Below, piece after piece: positions 8,328 to 16,865 of a stretch of DNA of 64,000 nucleotides. Source of the DNA: CBDCWQ01 sp965223435. Its GTDB lineage: Bacteria > Myxococcota > Kuafuiibacteriia > Kuafuiibacteriales > Kuafuiibacteriaceae. A program made the position numbers and the translations under genes. Every line of letters starts with the position of its first letter. Position 1 is the stretch's first letter. The notes beneath the pieces were generated by a model. That model worked only from the letters and a program-made list of their open reading frames with translations, was not told the DNA's origin and did no database searches. The stretch lies in assembly GCA_965223435.1 (NCBI GenBank), contig CBDCWQ010000023.1, positions 868,001 through 932,000 of the forward strand, read 5' to 3'.

Positions 8328-9872
8328 ATGTCGGATGTGACCTTGGAGCTTGAAGCTCGCCAACGGCGCGCCTCTTTGGGCGGCGGAACAGACCGGATCG
8401 ACCGACAACACGCTCAGGGTAAGCTGACGGCCAGGGAGCGTCTGGAGCTGTTGCTCGATCCCGGCTCCCTCGTGGAGTTGGACGCGTTGCGGGAGCATCG
8501 CTGCCTTGATTTTGGTATGGCGGAGCAAAAAGTCCCCGGCGATGGGGTGATCACGGGTTATGGTCAGGTGAACGGTCGCCAGATCTTTTTCTTCGCCCAA
8601 GATTTCACAGTTTTTGGAGGGTCGCTCTCCGAAACCCACGCCCAAAAGATATGCAAGGTGATGGATTTGGCGGTCCGCACCGGCGCGCCCGTTGTCGGCC
8701 TCAACGACTCTGGCGGAGCGCGCATCCAAGAAGGCGTGGCCTCTCTTGGTGGCTACGCTGACATCTTTTTGCGGAATACGCTGGCATCGGGGGTGATTCC
8801 CCAAATCAGCCTGGTCCTTGGTCCTTGCGCGGGTGGCGCCGTCTATTCGCCCGCGATTACGGACTTCATTGTGATGACCCAAGATACAAGTTTCATGTTT
8901 GTGACGGGGCCAGACGTCATCAAGGCCGTCACCCACGAGGAAGTCACCAAGTCGGATCTCGGCGGTGCGGAACCACACAACACCAAAAGCGCCGTGGCCC
9001 ACTTTGCGGCCGAGAGCGAGGTCGTGGCGATCGAAACCGTCCGTAAGCTCTTGTCCTTTTTGCCGCAAAACAATGCGGAAGACCCACCCCGTTTGGACGC
9101 CATGGATGACCCGAATCGCCGGGCTCCGAAACTTGACAGTTTTATTCCGTCCAGCCCGGAAAAACCGTACGACATGCGAGACGTAGTACTCGAGGCGGTC
9201 GATGCCGGGGATTTTCTCGAGGTGCAGCAGGCGTTTGCCCAAAATATGATCGTGGGTTTTGCGCGTTTGGGGGGAAGAGCCGTCGGCGTTGTGGGAAACA
9301 ACCCCACGGTTCTTGCGGGCTGCCTCGATATCGATGCTTCGGTGAAAGCTGCGCGTTTTGTCCGTTTTTGTGACTGTTTTAATATTCCGCTCGTCACCTT
9401 GGTCGATGTTCCCGGGTTCTTACCGGGCGTTCAGCAAGAACACGGGGGCATCATTCGGCATGGCGCCAAGCTGCTCTATGCTTTTGCCGAAGCGACCGTC
9501 CCCAAGGTGACCGTCATTACCCGCAAGGCCTACGGGGGGGCCTACGATGTGATGGCTTCGAAACACATTCGGGCGGATGTCAATTATGCCTTTCCGACGG
9601 CCGAAATTGCGGTGATGGGGCCCGATGGGGCGGTCAACGTCATTTTCCGAGAAGAATTGGCTCAGGCCCAAGACCCGGTGGCGAAAAAAGCGGAACTCGT
9701 GAAGGATTTTAGGGAGAAGTTTGCCAACCCCTTTAAGGCGGCTGAATTGGGGTACATCGATGAAATCATCCAGCCCAAGGATCTGAGGCCTAAGCTGATT
9801 CAGGCGCTGAACATGCTCGAGAACAAGCGGCAATCCAATCCTCCCAAAAAACACGGCAACATTCCTCTTTGA
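8328..9872 (+). CDS. pccB: Acyl-CoA carboxylase carboxyltransferase subunit (propionyl-CoA carboxylase beta / MmdA type)
   Basis: 514 residues, the normal length for biotin-dependent acyl-CoA carboxylase beta chains. The N- and C-terminal crotonase-like halves are both complete: GKLTARERLELLLDPGS, FFFAQDFTVFGGSLSETHAQKI, GLNDSGGARIQEGV, the acyl-CoA oxyanion region LGPCAGGAVYSPA, HNTKSAVAHF, then NNPTVLAGCLDIDASVKAARFV, VDVPGFLPGVQQEHGGIIRHGAKLLYAF, TRKAYGGAYDVM and AEIAVMGPDGAVNVIF. It transfers carboxyl from carboxybiotin to propionyl- or acetyl-CoA. No biotin carboxylase or carrier gene is adjacent, so partners must be encoded elsewhere. Exact substrate (propionyl versus acetyl or methylmalonyl) cannot be told from sequence alone. 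Confidence 0.92.
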   Translation: MSDVTLELEARQRRASLGGGTDRIDRQHAQGKLTARERLELLLDPGSLVELDALREHRCLDFGMAEQKVPGDGVITGYGQVNGRQIFFFAQDFTVFGGSLSETHAQKICKVMDLAVRTGAPVVGLNDSGGARIQEGVASLGGYADIFLRNTLASGVIPQISLVLGPCAGGAVYSPAITDFIVMTQDTSFMFVTGPDVIKAVTHEEVTKSDLGGAEPHNTKSAVAHFAAESEVVAIETVRKLLSFLPQNNAEDPPRLDAMDDPNRRAPKLDSFIPSSPEKPYDMRDVVLEAVDAGDFLEVQQAFAQNMIVGFARLGGRAVGVVGNNPTVLAGCLDIDASVKAARFVRFCDCFNIPLVTLVDVPGFLPGVQQEHGGIIRHGAKLLYAFAEATVPKVTVITRKAYGGAYDVMASKHIRADVNYAFPTAEIAVMGPDGAVNVIFREELAQAQDPVAKKAELVKDFREKFANPFKAAELGYIDEIIQPKDLRPKLIQALNMLENKRQSNPPKKHGNIPL

Positions 9873-9942
9873 GCGAAACTCAGGTTCGCCACGCAAGTGA
9901 ACCGAGGGTTCAGTGAAAGCTATGCGTTGACTTTGTTGCAAC

Positions 9943-10311
9943 TTGGGTGCGGTAATTCATCGCCTTGTGGATGGGGATGCCGTGCGGTTTGAGTTGTGCG
10001 CGTTGTCCGCTTTGACGCTAGGCGAAGTGCGTATCGTTCCTTACCCCGAAGGGGTCCCGCCCAAGATGAGTATTTTGGTGACGCGGGTTGAAGATGGTTA
10101 CCGCGCGTACTGGAACGTATGCCAGCACATTCCCATTCCGCTCGACGGCGGCAGTGGCGTACTTCCGCCTTTTGCGGAACTGACCTGCCTGACCCACGGG
10201 GCCATGTATCGCAAGACGGACGGTTTGTGTGTAGAAGGGCCGTGTGAGGGCGCACATCTGGAGCCTGTCCGTCTTGAAAGCAGCGACGAGACGCTTTTTG
10301 CGTTGATCTGA
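9943..10311 (+). CDS. Small Rieske [2Fe-2S] domain protein
   Basis: About 122 residues from a TTG at 9943; an in-frame GTG at 9967 is another possible start, so the N-terminus is uncertain. The cluster ligands are visible as C-x-H (C60, H62, in VCQH) and C-x-x-H (C82, H85, in CLTHG), 19 residues apart, as in Rieske ferredoxins and nitrite-reductase small subunits. GAMYRKTDGLCVEGPCEGAHLEPVRL is the usual tail of the fold. It probably carries electrons to an oxygenase or reductase not in this window. It follows the carboxyltransferase gene by 70 bases and ends exactly where a 24-base palindrome begins. Confidence 0.82.
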   Translation: MGAVIHRLVDGDAVRFELCALSALTLGEVRIVPYPEGVPPKMSILVTRVEDGYRAYWNVCQHIPIPLDGGSGVLPPFAELTCLTHGAMYRKTDGLCVEGPCEGAHLEPVRLESSDETLFALI

Positions 10312-10335
10312 GCTTTGGGCTCCGGAGCCCAAAGC
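10312..10335. terminator. Perfect 24-base palindrome between convergent genes, probable bidirectional terminator
   Basis: gctttgggctcc followed by its exact reverse complement begins one base after the Rieske gene stop and lies 39 bases beyond the end of the opposing NTF2-fold gene. A strong stem between convergent genes suggests a bidirectional terminator. There is no long T-run on either side. Confidence 0.6.
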
Positions 10336-10374
10336 GTGGGGCACGCTTAAAGGAACGCACTTGAGCGTTTCTGT

Positions 10375-10926
10375 TTAGTTGGGTTTTTCGAAGTCTGGGT
10401 TAGACCCTTGAGGGTGGCTCATGTCGCCTTCTTCTTCCTCTTCTTCCGGGTCGTGCTCGACGAAGTTGGAGCTGTGGTGGAGCACCATACGCCACTGGTT
10501 TTCGCTGAGCTCAAACATGTTGGTGGTGACGACGGCTGCTTGGAAGGTGTCCCCGGTTTCGGTTGTGACCTGTACGCTGGCCACAAGGTTGACCCATGCG
10601 GCGCGGCCCGAAACTTCGACGTGCACGTCGCCGATATGAAAGTCGATGGTTTCGACGGTGGAGAAGATTTCAAGCCAGCTTTGGCGAATGTCGGTCCATC
10701 CGATGACCAGCTCCCAGCCGGGGTGCACGCAGCGGGCATGGGGAGAGTGGGCCCAGACTTCGGCCATTCGACCAATGTCTTTCAACGTGAATGCTTCGTA
10801 GAAGGCCAAGTTGGCTTCCTCGACCCGCGGCAGTTCGCGAGACATCCACGCACCGCTATCGAGGTCTGCCCCCGGTGCGGTGTCTTGGGGCAAGACAGCT
10901 AGGACCGATTCTGTTGGCTTGCTCAT
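10375..10926 (-). CDS. SnoaL/NTF2-fold protein of unknown function
   Basis: 183 residues from the ATG at 10926 (MSKPTESVLAV); a TTG nine bases upstream is also in frame, and the GGAGG nearby sits only two bases before the ATG. The core (EEANLAFYEAFTLKDIGRMAEVW, CVHPGWELVIGWTDIRQSW, VEVSGRAAWVNLVASVQV, WRMVLHHSS) is a typical SnoaL-like / ketosteroid-isomerase-like cone fold of the kind found in DUF4440-type proteins. The C-terminus has an acidic Glu run and is probably disordered. No signal peptide is seen, so it is likely cytoplasmic. Family members range from enzymes to binding proteins, and no substrate can be named. Confidence 0.8.
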   Translation of the reverse strand: MSKPTESVLAVLPQDTAPGADLDSGAWMSRELPRVEEANLAFYEAFTLKDIGRMAEVWAHSPHARCVHPGWELVIGWTDIRQSWLEIFSTVETIDFHIGDVHVEVSGRAAWVNLVASVQVTTETGDTFQAAVVTTNMFELSENQWRMVLHHSSNFVEHDPEEEEEEGDMSHPQGSNPDFEKPN

Positions 10927-11014
10927 AGCCTCCAAGCCACGTTAGCACATGCGAGAGATGGCGAGGATTCCGTTTCATCCCTGTGTCGGCGATGGTGGTC
11001 CTTCTGCCGTGGGC

Positions 11015-11034
11015 GGGGTACGTCCACGTACCCC
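11015..11034. promoter_or_regulatory. Inverted repeat in a divergent promoter region
   Basis: ggggtacgt and its exact reverse complement acgtacccc are separated by two bases, giving a 20-base near-palindrome followed by CTTTT. It lies between two divergent genes (starts 10926 and 11162), so a regulator-binding operator is as likely as a terminator. The rest of 10927-11161 shows no gene. Confidence 0.4.
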
Positions 11035-11161
11035 CTTTTGGGGCCTGGTTTTTGAGCAATCTTGGGGCCCTAGCGCGGTTTGGGGCCGGGCCGCTTTCGC
11101 CCAAAGACGGGCGCGTTCAGGGTGGGCGACAACCGTGCCCGTTTGCCCTCCTGTCAGGCAG

Positions 11162-11575
11162 GTGTCGTACCTGGCCGCTGCTTTGGCGTTGTTGCTGTTC
11201 GCCGGATGCGCACCCAAGGGCGCGGATCGGGTTGCCCGGGGCTTTGTCGATGCCTATTACATTGAGTTTGATGTGGCCTCCGCGCTTGCCTACTGTGCTG
11301 GAATGGCCAAAAGACGCCTTGAAGCGGAGGCGCCGTTGGTAGAACAGGCCAGAAAGCAGTTGGCCCTGACGGATGCCAAGACGCGTGTGTATTATGATGC
11401 TCCAGAGCGTCATGAGACCGATAAAACCCAAGTCCACTATACGTTTCGACTGGCGTCGGTGGGCCCCGCGAGCCGAACCATGACCGATGTGGTGGTGATG
11501 GTGGCGAAGCGGGGTGAGGCTTGGAAAGTGATCCGATTTCGAGAGGACAACGATGCTGGTAAAAGTGATCCTTGA
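11162..11575 (+). CDS. Small lipoprotein of unknown function
   Basis: 137 residues from a GTG at 11162, chosen because it starts a compact lipoprotein signal (MSYLAAALALLLFAGCAPKG) just after CAGG; the frame is open further upstream, but that translation looks non-coding. After the Cys the protein has VARGFVDAYYIEFDVASALAYC, followed by YTFRLASVGP and a TDVVVMVAKRGEAWKVIRF strand pattern, suggesting a small NTF2-like cone fold. It overlaps the FHA gene by 23 bases, so the two are probably co-transcribed and translationally coupled. Confidence 0.72.
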   Translation: MSYLAAALALLLFAGCAPKGADRVARGFVDAYYIEFDVASALAYCAGMAKRRLEAEAPLVEQARKQLALTDAKTRVYYDAPERHETDKTQVHYTFRLASVGPASRTMTDVVVMVAKRGEAWKVIRFREDNDAGKSDP

Positions 11576-12002
11576 AATTGATAAGGGACCCGGCACCGGG
11601 ACCCAGTACGAACTGTTGCTTCAGGGTTACCGAGCGGTCGGCCGAGCGGGTGGAGCGCTGGTGACTGAACAGTTTACCACCAGCGGCGATCGGCCCCTCG
11701 ACCCCGACGATCTCGCCTGCGTGGAGGCCCATCTCGCGCGGCGCAGCCCCCCCAACCGGGAAGGCAAACCTGATCTTCGGATTGGGGCATTTAAACGCGG
11801 CCGTGATGTGTTGCTCGACGACGACAAGATTTCAAAAACCCATGCCATGTTTTTCTTGGATGACCTCGGGCCGTCGGTCGTCGATCTGTTTTCGACCAAC
11901 GGCACCCACGTCAACGGCAAGCGAATTGCGGACGCCGACCTGGCCGATGGGGACATCGTGAACTTGGGCAAAACCCGATTCGTGATCCGTCTGACGGAGT
12001 AG
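11553..12002 (+). CDS. FHA-domain protein
   Basis: 149 residues. The C-terminal 75 residues are a forkhead-associated phosphothreonine-binding domain: LRIGAFKRGRDVLLDDDKISKTHAMFF, then DLFSTNGTHVNGKRI and LADGDIVNLGKTRFVIRL. The Gly-Arg entry is replaced by LRIGAFKRGRD, but the S-x-x-H (SKTH) and STNG binding-loop signatures are present. The N-terminal half is a short beta-rich region (GPGTGTQYELLLQGYRAVGRAGGA). It has no signal peptide. It is embedded between a small lipoprotein and a glutamine-amidotransferase-like gene on the same strand. FHA proteins normally recruit Ser/Thr-kinase substrates; no kinase with full canonical motifs is in the window. Confidence 0.88.
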   Translation: MLVKVILEIDKGPGTGTQYELLLQGYRAVGRAGGALVTEQFTTSGDRPLDPDDLACVEAHLARRSPPNREGKPDLRIGAFKRGRDVLLDDDKISKTHAMFFLDDLGPSVVDLFSTNGTHVNGKRIADADLADGDIVNLGKTRFVIRLTE

Positions 12003-12012
12003 GAAAGAAGCG

Positions 12013-12750
12013 ATGGGCGCGGGTCTGGTGATCGTGAAGACCGGCGACGCCTCCGAGGTCGTCCGCCACCGGCACGGAGACTACGATCGCATGTTCGTCC
12101 GCATGCTGGGGGGTGAGCCCGAGGTTGTGAATGCCCACCGGGGTGAGGCCCTTCCCCCGCCGGCCGCGGTGTCTGCGGTGTTGGTGACCGGCTCGCCGCA
12201 TTCGGTGACTGAAGCGCAGCCTTGGGCCGTGCAGCTCGCAGGCTGGATCAGAGACTTGGTGGAGCGCCGGGTGCCCCTGCTCGGCGTGTGTTACGGGCAC
12301 CAGCTCTTGGCGCATGCCCTCGGGGGCGTCGTCACCCAAAACCCACGCGGCTATGAAATCGGCACCGTCCCGGTGGAGCTCACGGAGGCCGGTCGAACCG
12401 ATCCCTTGCTCGGGTCCCTCGGGGAGCCCCTCAGGTTTCAGGCGGTGCACGCCGATGCGGTCGTCCGGTTGCCCCCGCGCGCGAAGCGCCTTGCCACCAA
12501 TGAGGCTGCCCACGTTCAGGCGTTCTCCGTTGGCGGTACGGCGTGGGGTGTTCAGTTTCACCCAGAGTTTACAGTGGAGATCATGGAGGCCTACCTCGTG
12601 GCCAAAAAACGAGAAATTGCCGCCATGGCCTGCGCGCAAGGCGTGGACCCCAAGGCGCTCCTCGAGAACATCGAAAAAGGCCTCGGGCCCACCCCGTGTG
12701 GGCTCGAGGTCCTCGAGCGCTTTCAAAAGATGGCTGGGCTTACCGGTTAA
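12013..12750 (+). CDS. Class I glutamine amidotransferase-like protein (GMP-synthase-like)
   Basis: 245 residues. The triad is intact: nucleophile Cys93 in GVCYGHQLLAHALGG, and His183 and Glu185 in VQFHPEF. VLVTGSPHSVTE supplies the oxyanion segment. This stand-alone form lacks a synthetase domain and matches the family annotated as GMP synthase (glutamine-hydrolysing)-like, which includes proteins that hydrolyse gamma-glutamyl compounds. It starts ten bases after the FHA gene with GGAAAGAAGCG before the ATG. Its TAA stop overlaps the stop of the convergent VWA gene within the four bases TTAA (12747-12750), so there is no terminator space between them. Confidence 0.88.
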   Translation: MGAGLVIVKTGDASEVVRHRHGDYDRMFVRMLGGEPEVVNAHRGEALPPPAAVSAVLVTGSPHSVTEAQPWAVQLAGWIRDLVERRVPLLGVCYGHQLLAHALGGVVTQNPRGYEIGTVPVELTEAGRTDPLLGSLGEPLRFQAVHADAVVRLPPRAKRLATNEAAHVQAFSVGGTAWGVQFHPEFTVEIMEAYLVAKKREIAAMACAQGVDPKALLENIEKGLGPTPCGLEVLERFQKMAGLTG

Positions 12751-14204
12751 GGCACGGCTTTACAAGCGCCTCTATCCAGCGCCTGCGTTTCGGTGTCGGT
12801 GACAAAGTAAATCTCCACCGATTCTCCTTCTTCAGGTTTGGACCCAGCGAGCAGGCGCAACTTGGTGCCGCCCGTAATTTCGTAGTTTGTGCCCTGCACC
12901 AATTCTCTGGTGCCGTCCTGACCGGTGATGCGTACAACCACGCCCTCCGGATAGACGGGGGGAGGGCTCAGGGTGTATTCGTCGACGTTGACCAGTTCTC
13001 GTGCGATTCTGGCGAGCGTATCGCCGAAGTTTGCTTGGCAAATGGATTCGATAAGACACACCGATTGGCCCGGGTCGCTGGTGCAGGTTTGATCGGGTAC
13101 ATCGGGATCGTTCACGTCCTTATTCAGGCTGTCGGCGACGATGGCTTTGGCCAATGCGCGGGTGAATGCCACATAGCGACCACCGCCGAGGGCAGAGCAG
13201 CAGTCTTCGGTTCGGTACTCGGAGCACCACTTACAATTGGTTGCGCTCCAGTTCTGAAGATCGATGTTCTCGCATTTCCCGCTGTTTGGGCCTGAACGCA
13301 GGCTGAGGTCGCAGAATTCGTCGGCGGCACAGGTGTTGTCGTCTTTAACGCAGTCCCGTGGGTTGCTTGAGGACGGGGGTTTGTTGTTGCAAAGCGAGCC
13401 GCAGATTCGTCCATCTTCGCCGGGGTTATCGGGGATTCTACAGTCCGCGGGGCTGCCCTCCCAAGACCCTACGATGCTCGCGATTCGAATACGGCGGTAC
13501 TCTTTGATCGCAGCGAGTTCATCAACGAAGTTTTGGTAGCAGCCCGCGCCCGAACACGATTGGTCGTCTTCGTCGGAAACGATGACAATGATCAGATTGG
13601 CTTCCGGACGCAAGAAGCCCTGGTTGCAGCCGCTGACCGCCTGACGGAGCGCGGACTGCATGGCGCCTAGGCCCTGCTCCCGCCCCGCGCCGCAAGATCC
13701 CACGCGAACGTTATCGGTAAAAATTCTCTGTTGGTCCTCTTTAGTCATCGTAGAATCGATGACTGGAGTCGTAGGGCCTCGAAAGCAGCCATGGCCCGTG
13801 GACACCGGCTCGCAGGTTGCCTGATTGGAGCTGGTGTCAAACAGAACCCGGCGAAATGGGTGCTGCTGGGAGAATCGGATGTTGGCCAGCCCGGCCATCT
13901 CGGTGGCGCTCGTCAGGTCGGTGCTGACGATGGCCATGCGGTAGTCTCCGTCTTTTGGAATCTCTTCGATAAAACGATTGAAACTCGTGGCCAGATTGTC
14001 TTGGTCATCGGCCATCGATCCCGAGTTATCGACCACAAAGAGGATGTCGGCGGGCGTAGGTTCGGCCGCGGCTTGCTCCAGCTTGGTTTCCTTGGTGATC
14101 GCCGGGCACTGCTGCGAAAAGAGGTAGTCTTGGCACCCTGTCTGTGTCGCAAGGAGGACGGCCAGCGCATAGGGCGCCTGACGGGGCGGCTTAGAAAGCT
14201 TCAT
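12747..14204 (-). CDS. von Willebrand factor A domain lipoprotein (first of two)
   Basis: 485 residues. The N-terminus (MKLSKPPRQAPYALAVLLATQTGCQD) is a lipoprotein signal with Cys24. A VWA domain runs from about residue 52 to 290 and has a complete MIDAS start (DNSGS, D59-S63), a GAMQSALRQAV segment and IVIVSDEDDQS, the surface of a metal-dependent adhesion or sensing site. Next comes a cysteine-rich stretch (about 255-335) in which many Cys could be paired. The C-terminus (residues 405-475) is a beta domain (VVVRITGQDG, GESVEIYF) that resembles the tail of the second VWA protein at 16866-18920. Such proteins are abundant in Myxococcota surfaces; the ligand is unknown. Confidence 0.88.
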   Translation of the reverse strand: MKLSKPPRQAPYALAVLLATQTGCQDYLFSQQCPAITKETKLEQAAAEPTPADILFVVDNSGSMADDQDNLATSFNRFIEEIPKDGDYRMAIVSTDLTSATEMAGLANIRFSQQHPFRRVLFDTSSNQATCEPVSTGHGCFRGPTTPVIDSTMTKEDQQRIFTDNVRVGSCGAGREQGLGAMQSALRQAVSGCNQGFLRPEANLIIVIVSDEDDQSCSGAGCYQNFVDELAAIKEYRRIRIASIVGSWEGSPADCRIPDNPGEDGRICGSLCNNKPPSSSNPRDCVKDDNTCAADEFCDLSLRSGPNSGKCENIDLQNWSATNCKWCSEYRTEDCCSALGGGRYVAFTRALAKAIVADSLNKDVNDPDVPDQTCTSDPGQSVCLIESICQANFGDTLARIARELVNVDEYTLSPPPVYPEGVVVRITGQDGTRELVQGTNYEITGGTKLRLLAGSKPEEGESVEIYFVTDTETQALDRGACKAVP

Positions 14205-14437
14205 ATTCCCTCATTCTGGGGGGAGGTGGGTCTGAAGATCAATGGAATGGCCGCCGGTTGATGACGGTCACCGGGCGTGCATGGGGCGGCCACGGGCACC
14301 CAAGCTGGGGTTTTCGAGGCATCGCCCGTCGACGCGCCGGGCCCAAGCGCTCGGGTTTTCTCGGTGCGAGTCACCCACACAGGGGCCCCAGTCCACAAAG
14401 GTCTTCAAAAGCGGAGTCCCCATCACTATGACGGGGC

Positions 14438-15733
14438 ATGCTCGACTACCGAAAGGTTGGCGCGGACCTCGACACCCATCGGCAAAAGCTCAAACGAAGG
14501 GGCTTTGATGTGTCCAAGCTAGAAGATGTGCAGTCCGAGTGGGAGGCTCGGGCCCAAGCCATCCAAAAGACGCAGGTGCTCAGGGAGCAAAAAAACCAAG
14601 AAAACCTCGAGATGAAGCGTATCTTCAAAGAGGGAACGCCAGAGGAAAAAGAGCGGGCTCGAGAAGCACAAAAATCGCTGTCCGCGAACATCAAGGCTTT
14701 GGAGCAAAAGGTGGCCGATGCCGAGGAGGCCCTCAGTGCGTTGATGCTCAGCATTCCAAACCTGCCTCACGATTCGGTTCCAAACGGAGAGGACGAGTCT
14801 GACAATGTGTTTGTGCGTTCTTTTGGCACCAAACCGGTTTTTGCCGGTCCCCCGAAAGACCATGTGACGCTCGGCGTGGATGTTCTTGGGATGCTGGACT
14901 TCGAGCGGGCCTCAAAGTTGGCCGGTTCGCGTTTTGTGGTGAGCTATGGTCAGCTTGCCCAGCTCGAGCGGGCTTTGGCCATGTTGATGCTGGATATCCA
15001 CGTGAAAGAACACGGCTATCGCGAGGTTTCGGTCCCCTTTTTGGTCAATACGGCAGCCTTGACGGGCACGGGGCAGCTCCCCAAGTTTGAGCAAGACCAG
15101 TTTCGAGTCCCGTTTGCCGAGAACCAGGACTACTGGCTGATTCCCACGGCGGAAGTTCCGGTCACCAATTTGTACCAGGATGAGGTGCTCCTTCCTGAGG
15201 CGGGACCTCTTCCCCACGCCTATTGTTGCCATACCGCCTGTTTCAGACGGGAGGCCGGTTCTGCCGGACGCGACACCCGGGGCATGATCCGCCTTCATCA
15301 GTTCAACAAGGTTGAACTGGTGCGTTTTGTCGAGCCGGACTCTTCGTATGACGAGCTTGAAAAACTCGTTACCCACGCCGAACGAATTCTTCAGGCGCTC
15401 GAGCTTCATTACCGGGTGATGCTCCTTTGTGCCGGCGATATGGGGGCCGGCGCGGCGAAGTGCTACGATCTCGAGGTTTGGCTGCCCAGCCAGGAGCGTT
15501 ATCGGGAGATCTCGAGTTGTTCCAATTTTGAAGACTTCCAGGCTAGGCGGGCACGTATTCGCTACAAACAGGGAAAGAAACCCCGTTTACTGCATACGCT
15601 CAACGGTTCGGCCGTCGCCGTGGGGCGGTGCATGGTCGCCATCTTGGAGCAACACCAACAGGCGGATGGCAGTGTGCGAATTCCCGAGGTCTTGCGCCCG
15701 TATATGGGCGGCCTGGAGCGCATCCAGGCATGA
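14438..15733 (+). CDS. serS: Seryl-tRNA synthetase
   Basis: 431 residues, normal length. The N-terminal helical hairpin (about residues 1-105, rich in Glu, Lys and Gln) binds the tRNA-Ser variable arm. The class II catalytic core shows TGTGQLPKFEQDQF, PTAEVPVTNLY, motif 2 FRREAGSAGRDTRGMIRLHQFNKVE, EISSCSNFEDFQARR and motif 3 LNGSAVAVGRCMVAILE. It charges tRNA-Ser with serine (and tRNA-Sec if present). The stop codon overlaps the start of the following threonylcarbamoyl-AMP synthase gene (ATGA at 15730-15733), indicating an operon of tRNA-related genes. Confidence 0.97.
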   Translation: MLDYRKVGADLDTHRQKLKRRGFDVSKLEDVQSEWEARAQAIQKTQVLREQKNQENLEMKRIFKEGTPEEKERAREAQKSLSANIKALEQKVADAEEALSALMLSIPNLPHDSVPNGEDESDNVFVRSFGTKPVFAGPPKDHVTLGVDVLGMLDFERASKLAGSRFVVSYGQLAQLERALAMLMLDIHVKEHGYREVSVPFLVNTAALTGTGQLPKFEQDQFRVPFAENQDYWLIPTAEVPVTNLYQDEVLLPEAGPLPHAYCCHTACFRREAGSAGRDTRGMIRLHQFNKVELVRFVEPDSSYDELEKLVTHAERILQALELHYRVMLLCAGDMGAGAAKCYDLEVWLPSQERYREISSCSNFEDFQARRARIRYKQGKKPRLLHTLNGSAVAVGRCMVAILEQHQQADGSVRIPEVLRPYMGGLERIQA

Positions 15734-16683
15734 CGACGGTGTCACCGGAGGACATTGCCCGGGCTGCCCGCCACCTCAGGGCAGGGGGGCTGGTGGCCTT
15801 TCCCAGCGAGACGGTCTACGGCCTGGGGGCCGGCGCCTACGATGAGGATGCCGTTCTCAGGGTCTTCGCCCTTAAGAAGCGGCCGCGTCTTGATCCCTTG
15901 ATCGTTCATGTGAGCACCGAAGGCGAGGCTCGACAGGTGACCCAGGCCTGGCCGCCCACAGCACATGCCTTGGCACGTGCTTTTTGGCCCGGCCCACTCA
16001 CTTTGATTTTACCCAAGACCGAGTCGATTCCGGACGTCGTCACCTCCGGACATTCGACGGTCGCAGTGCGCGTGCCTTCACACGACGTGGCTCGGTCCTT
16101 GATTCGAGAAGCAGGCGTTCCGGTTGCGGCCCCGAGCGCCAACGTGTTTGGGTCGGTGAGCCCCAGCACCGGTGCTCATGTTCAAGAAGCCTTTGGTGAC
16201 CGCGAAGAGGTCATGATTCTGGATGGGGGGGCTTGTTCGTTGGGCGTAGAATCGACCGTTGTTTCCCTCATCGGTGGGAAGCCGGCCCTGCTTCGTCCCG
16301 GGGGTGTGCCCCTCGAAGCCCTTCAATCCGTCGTGGGGGCGGTTGCGCTTTTGCGAGAAGGTGAACAGCAAAGTTTGTCGCCGGGGCGAATGCCTCGCCA
16401 CTACGCAACCCGTACCCCGTTTTACCTTGCGGGGACCGAGCCCGAAGGCGGCTTGGGGCCAAAGGTGGGGCTTTTGTGTTTCCTAGGCCCCCCAAGTGGT
16501 CACGGGTACGCTGAGGTGGAGGTGCTTTCGCAAAAAGGCGACCTCAAAGAAGCGGCAAAAAACCTGTTCTCGGCGATGAGACGCCTCGATCGCTTGGGGC
16601 TGGATGCCATCGTGGCGACCCCTTTTCCCGAAGAGGGTCTCGGTCTCGCCATTTTGGATCGCCTGAGGCGCGCAGCGGCTTGA
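15730..16683 (+). CDS. tsaC: Threonylcarbamoyl-AMP synthase, Sua5/YwlC long form
   Basis: 317 residues from the ATG at 15730, which overlaps the serS stop by four bases; the longer frame from 15628 lies inside serS and is not used. The YrdC domain shows FPSETVYGLGAGA, VFALKKRPRLDPLIVHV, FWPGPLTLIL, VAVRVPSHDVARSLI, APSANVFGSVSPSTGAHV and ILDGGACSLGVESTVVSL. A C-terminal Sua5-type domain follows the PGRMPRHYAT linker. The enzyme makes threonylcarbamoyl-AMP from threonine, bicarbonate and ATP for the t6A37 tRNA modification. Pairing with serS is consistent with a translation-related operon. Confidence 0.93.
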   Translation: MTTVSPEDIARAARHLRAGGLVAFPSETVYGLGAGAYDEDAVLRVFALKKRPRLDPLIVHVSTEGEARQVTQAWPPTAHALARAFWPGPLTLILPKTESIPDVVTSGHSTVAVRVPSHDVARSLIREAGVPVAAPSANVFGSVSPSTGAHVQEAFGDREEVMILDGGACSLGVESTVVSLIGGKPALLRPGGVPLEALQSVVGAVALLREGEQQSLSPGRMPRHYATRTPFYLAGTEPEGGLGPKVGLLCFLGPPSGHGYAEVEVLSQKGDLKEAAKNLFSAMRRLDRLGLDAIVATPFPEEGLGLAILDRLRRAAA

Positions 16684-16865
16684 GGCCCAGGCGAACCCGA
16701 ATGCATTTCGCAAAAGTGGGGTCTTGAAATCTGCCGGGTGACGACTCTTGTCCTCTTTTGGTGGACGAAGCTCGTCAGTTCGCATGAAAGTTGCAGTGCC
16801 TGCAGTTTGGATTGCCGTTTGCACGCAGGGCCGGCGTGTTGTTCTCTTCCAAGCGTTCGGCCCCA

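Noticed and set aside
8316..9242. 308-codon minus-strand frame
   Set aside because: Antisense shadow of the pccB-type gene; the translation is rich in His, Arg and Gly and has no family resemblance.
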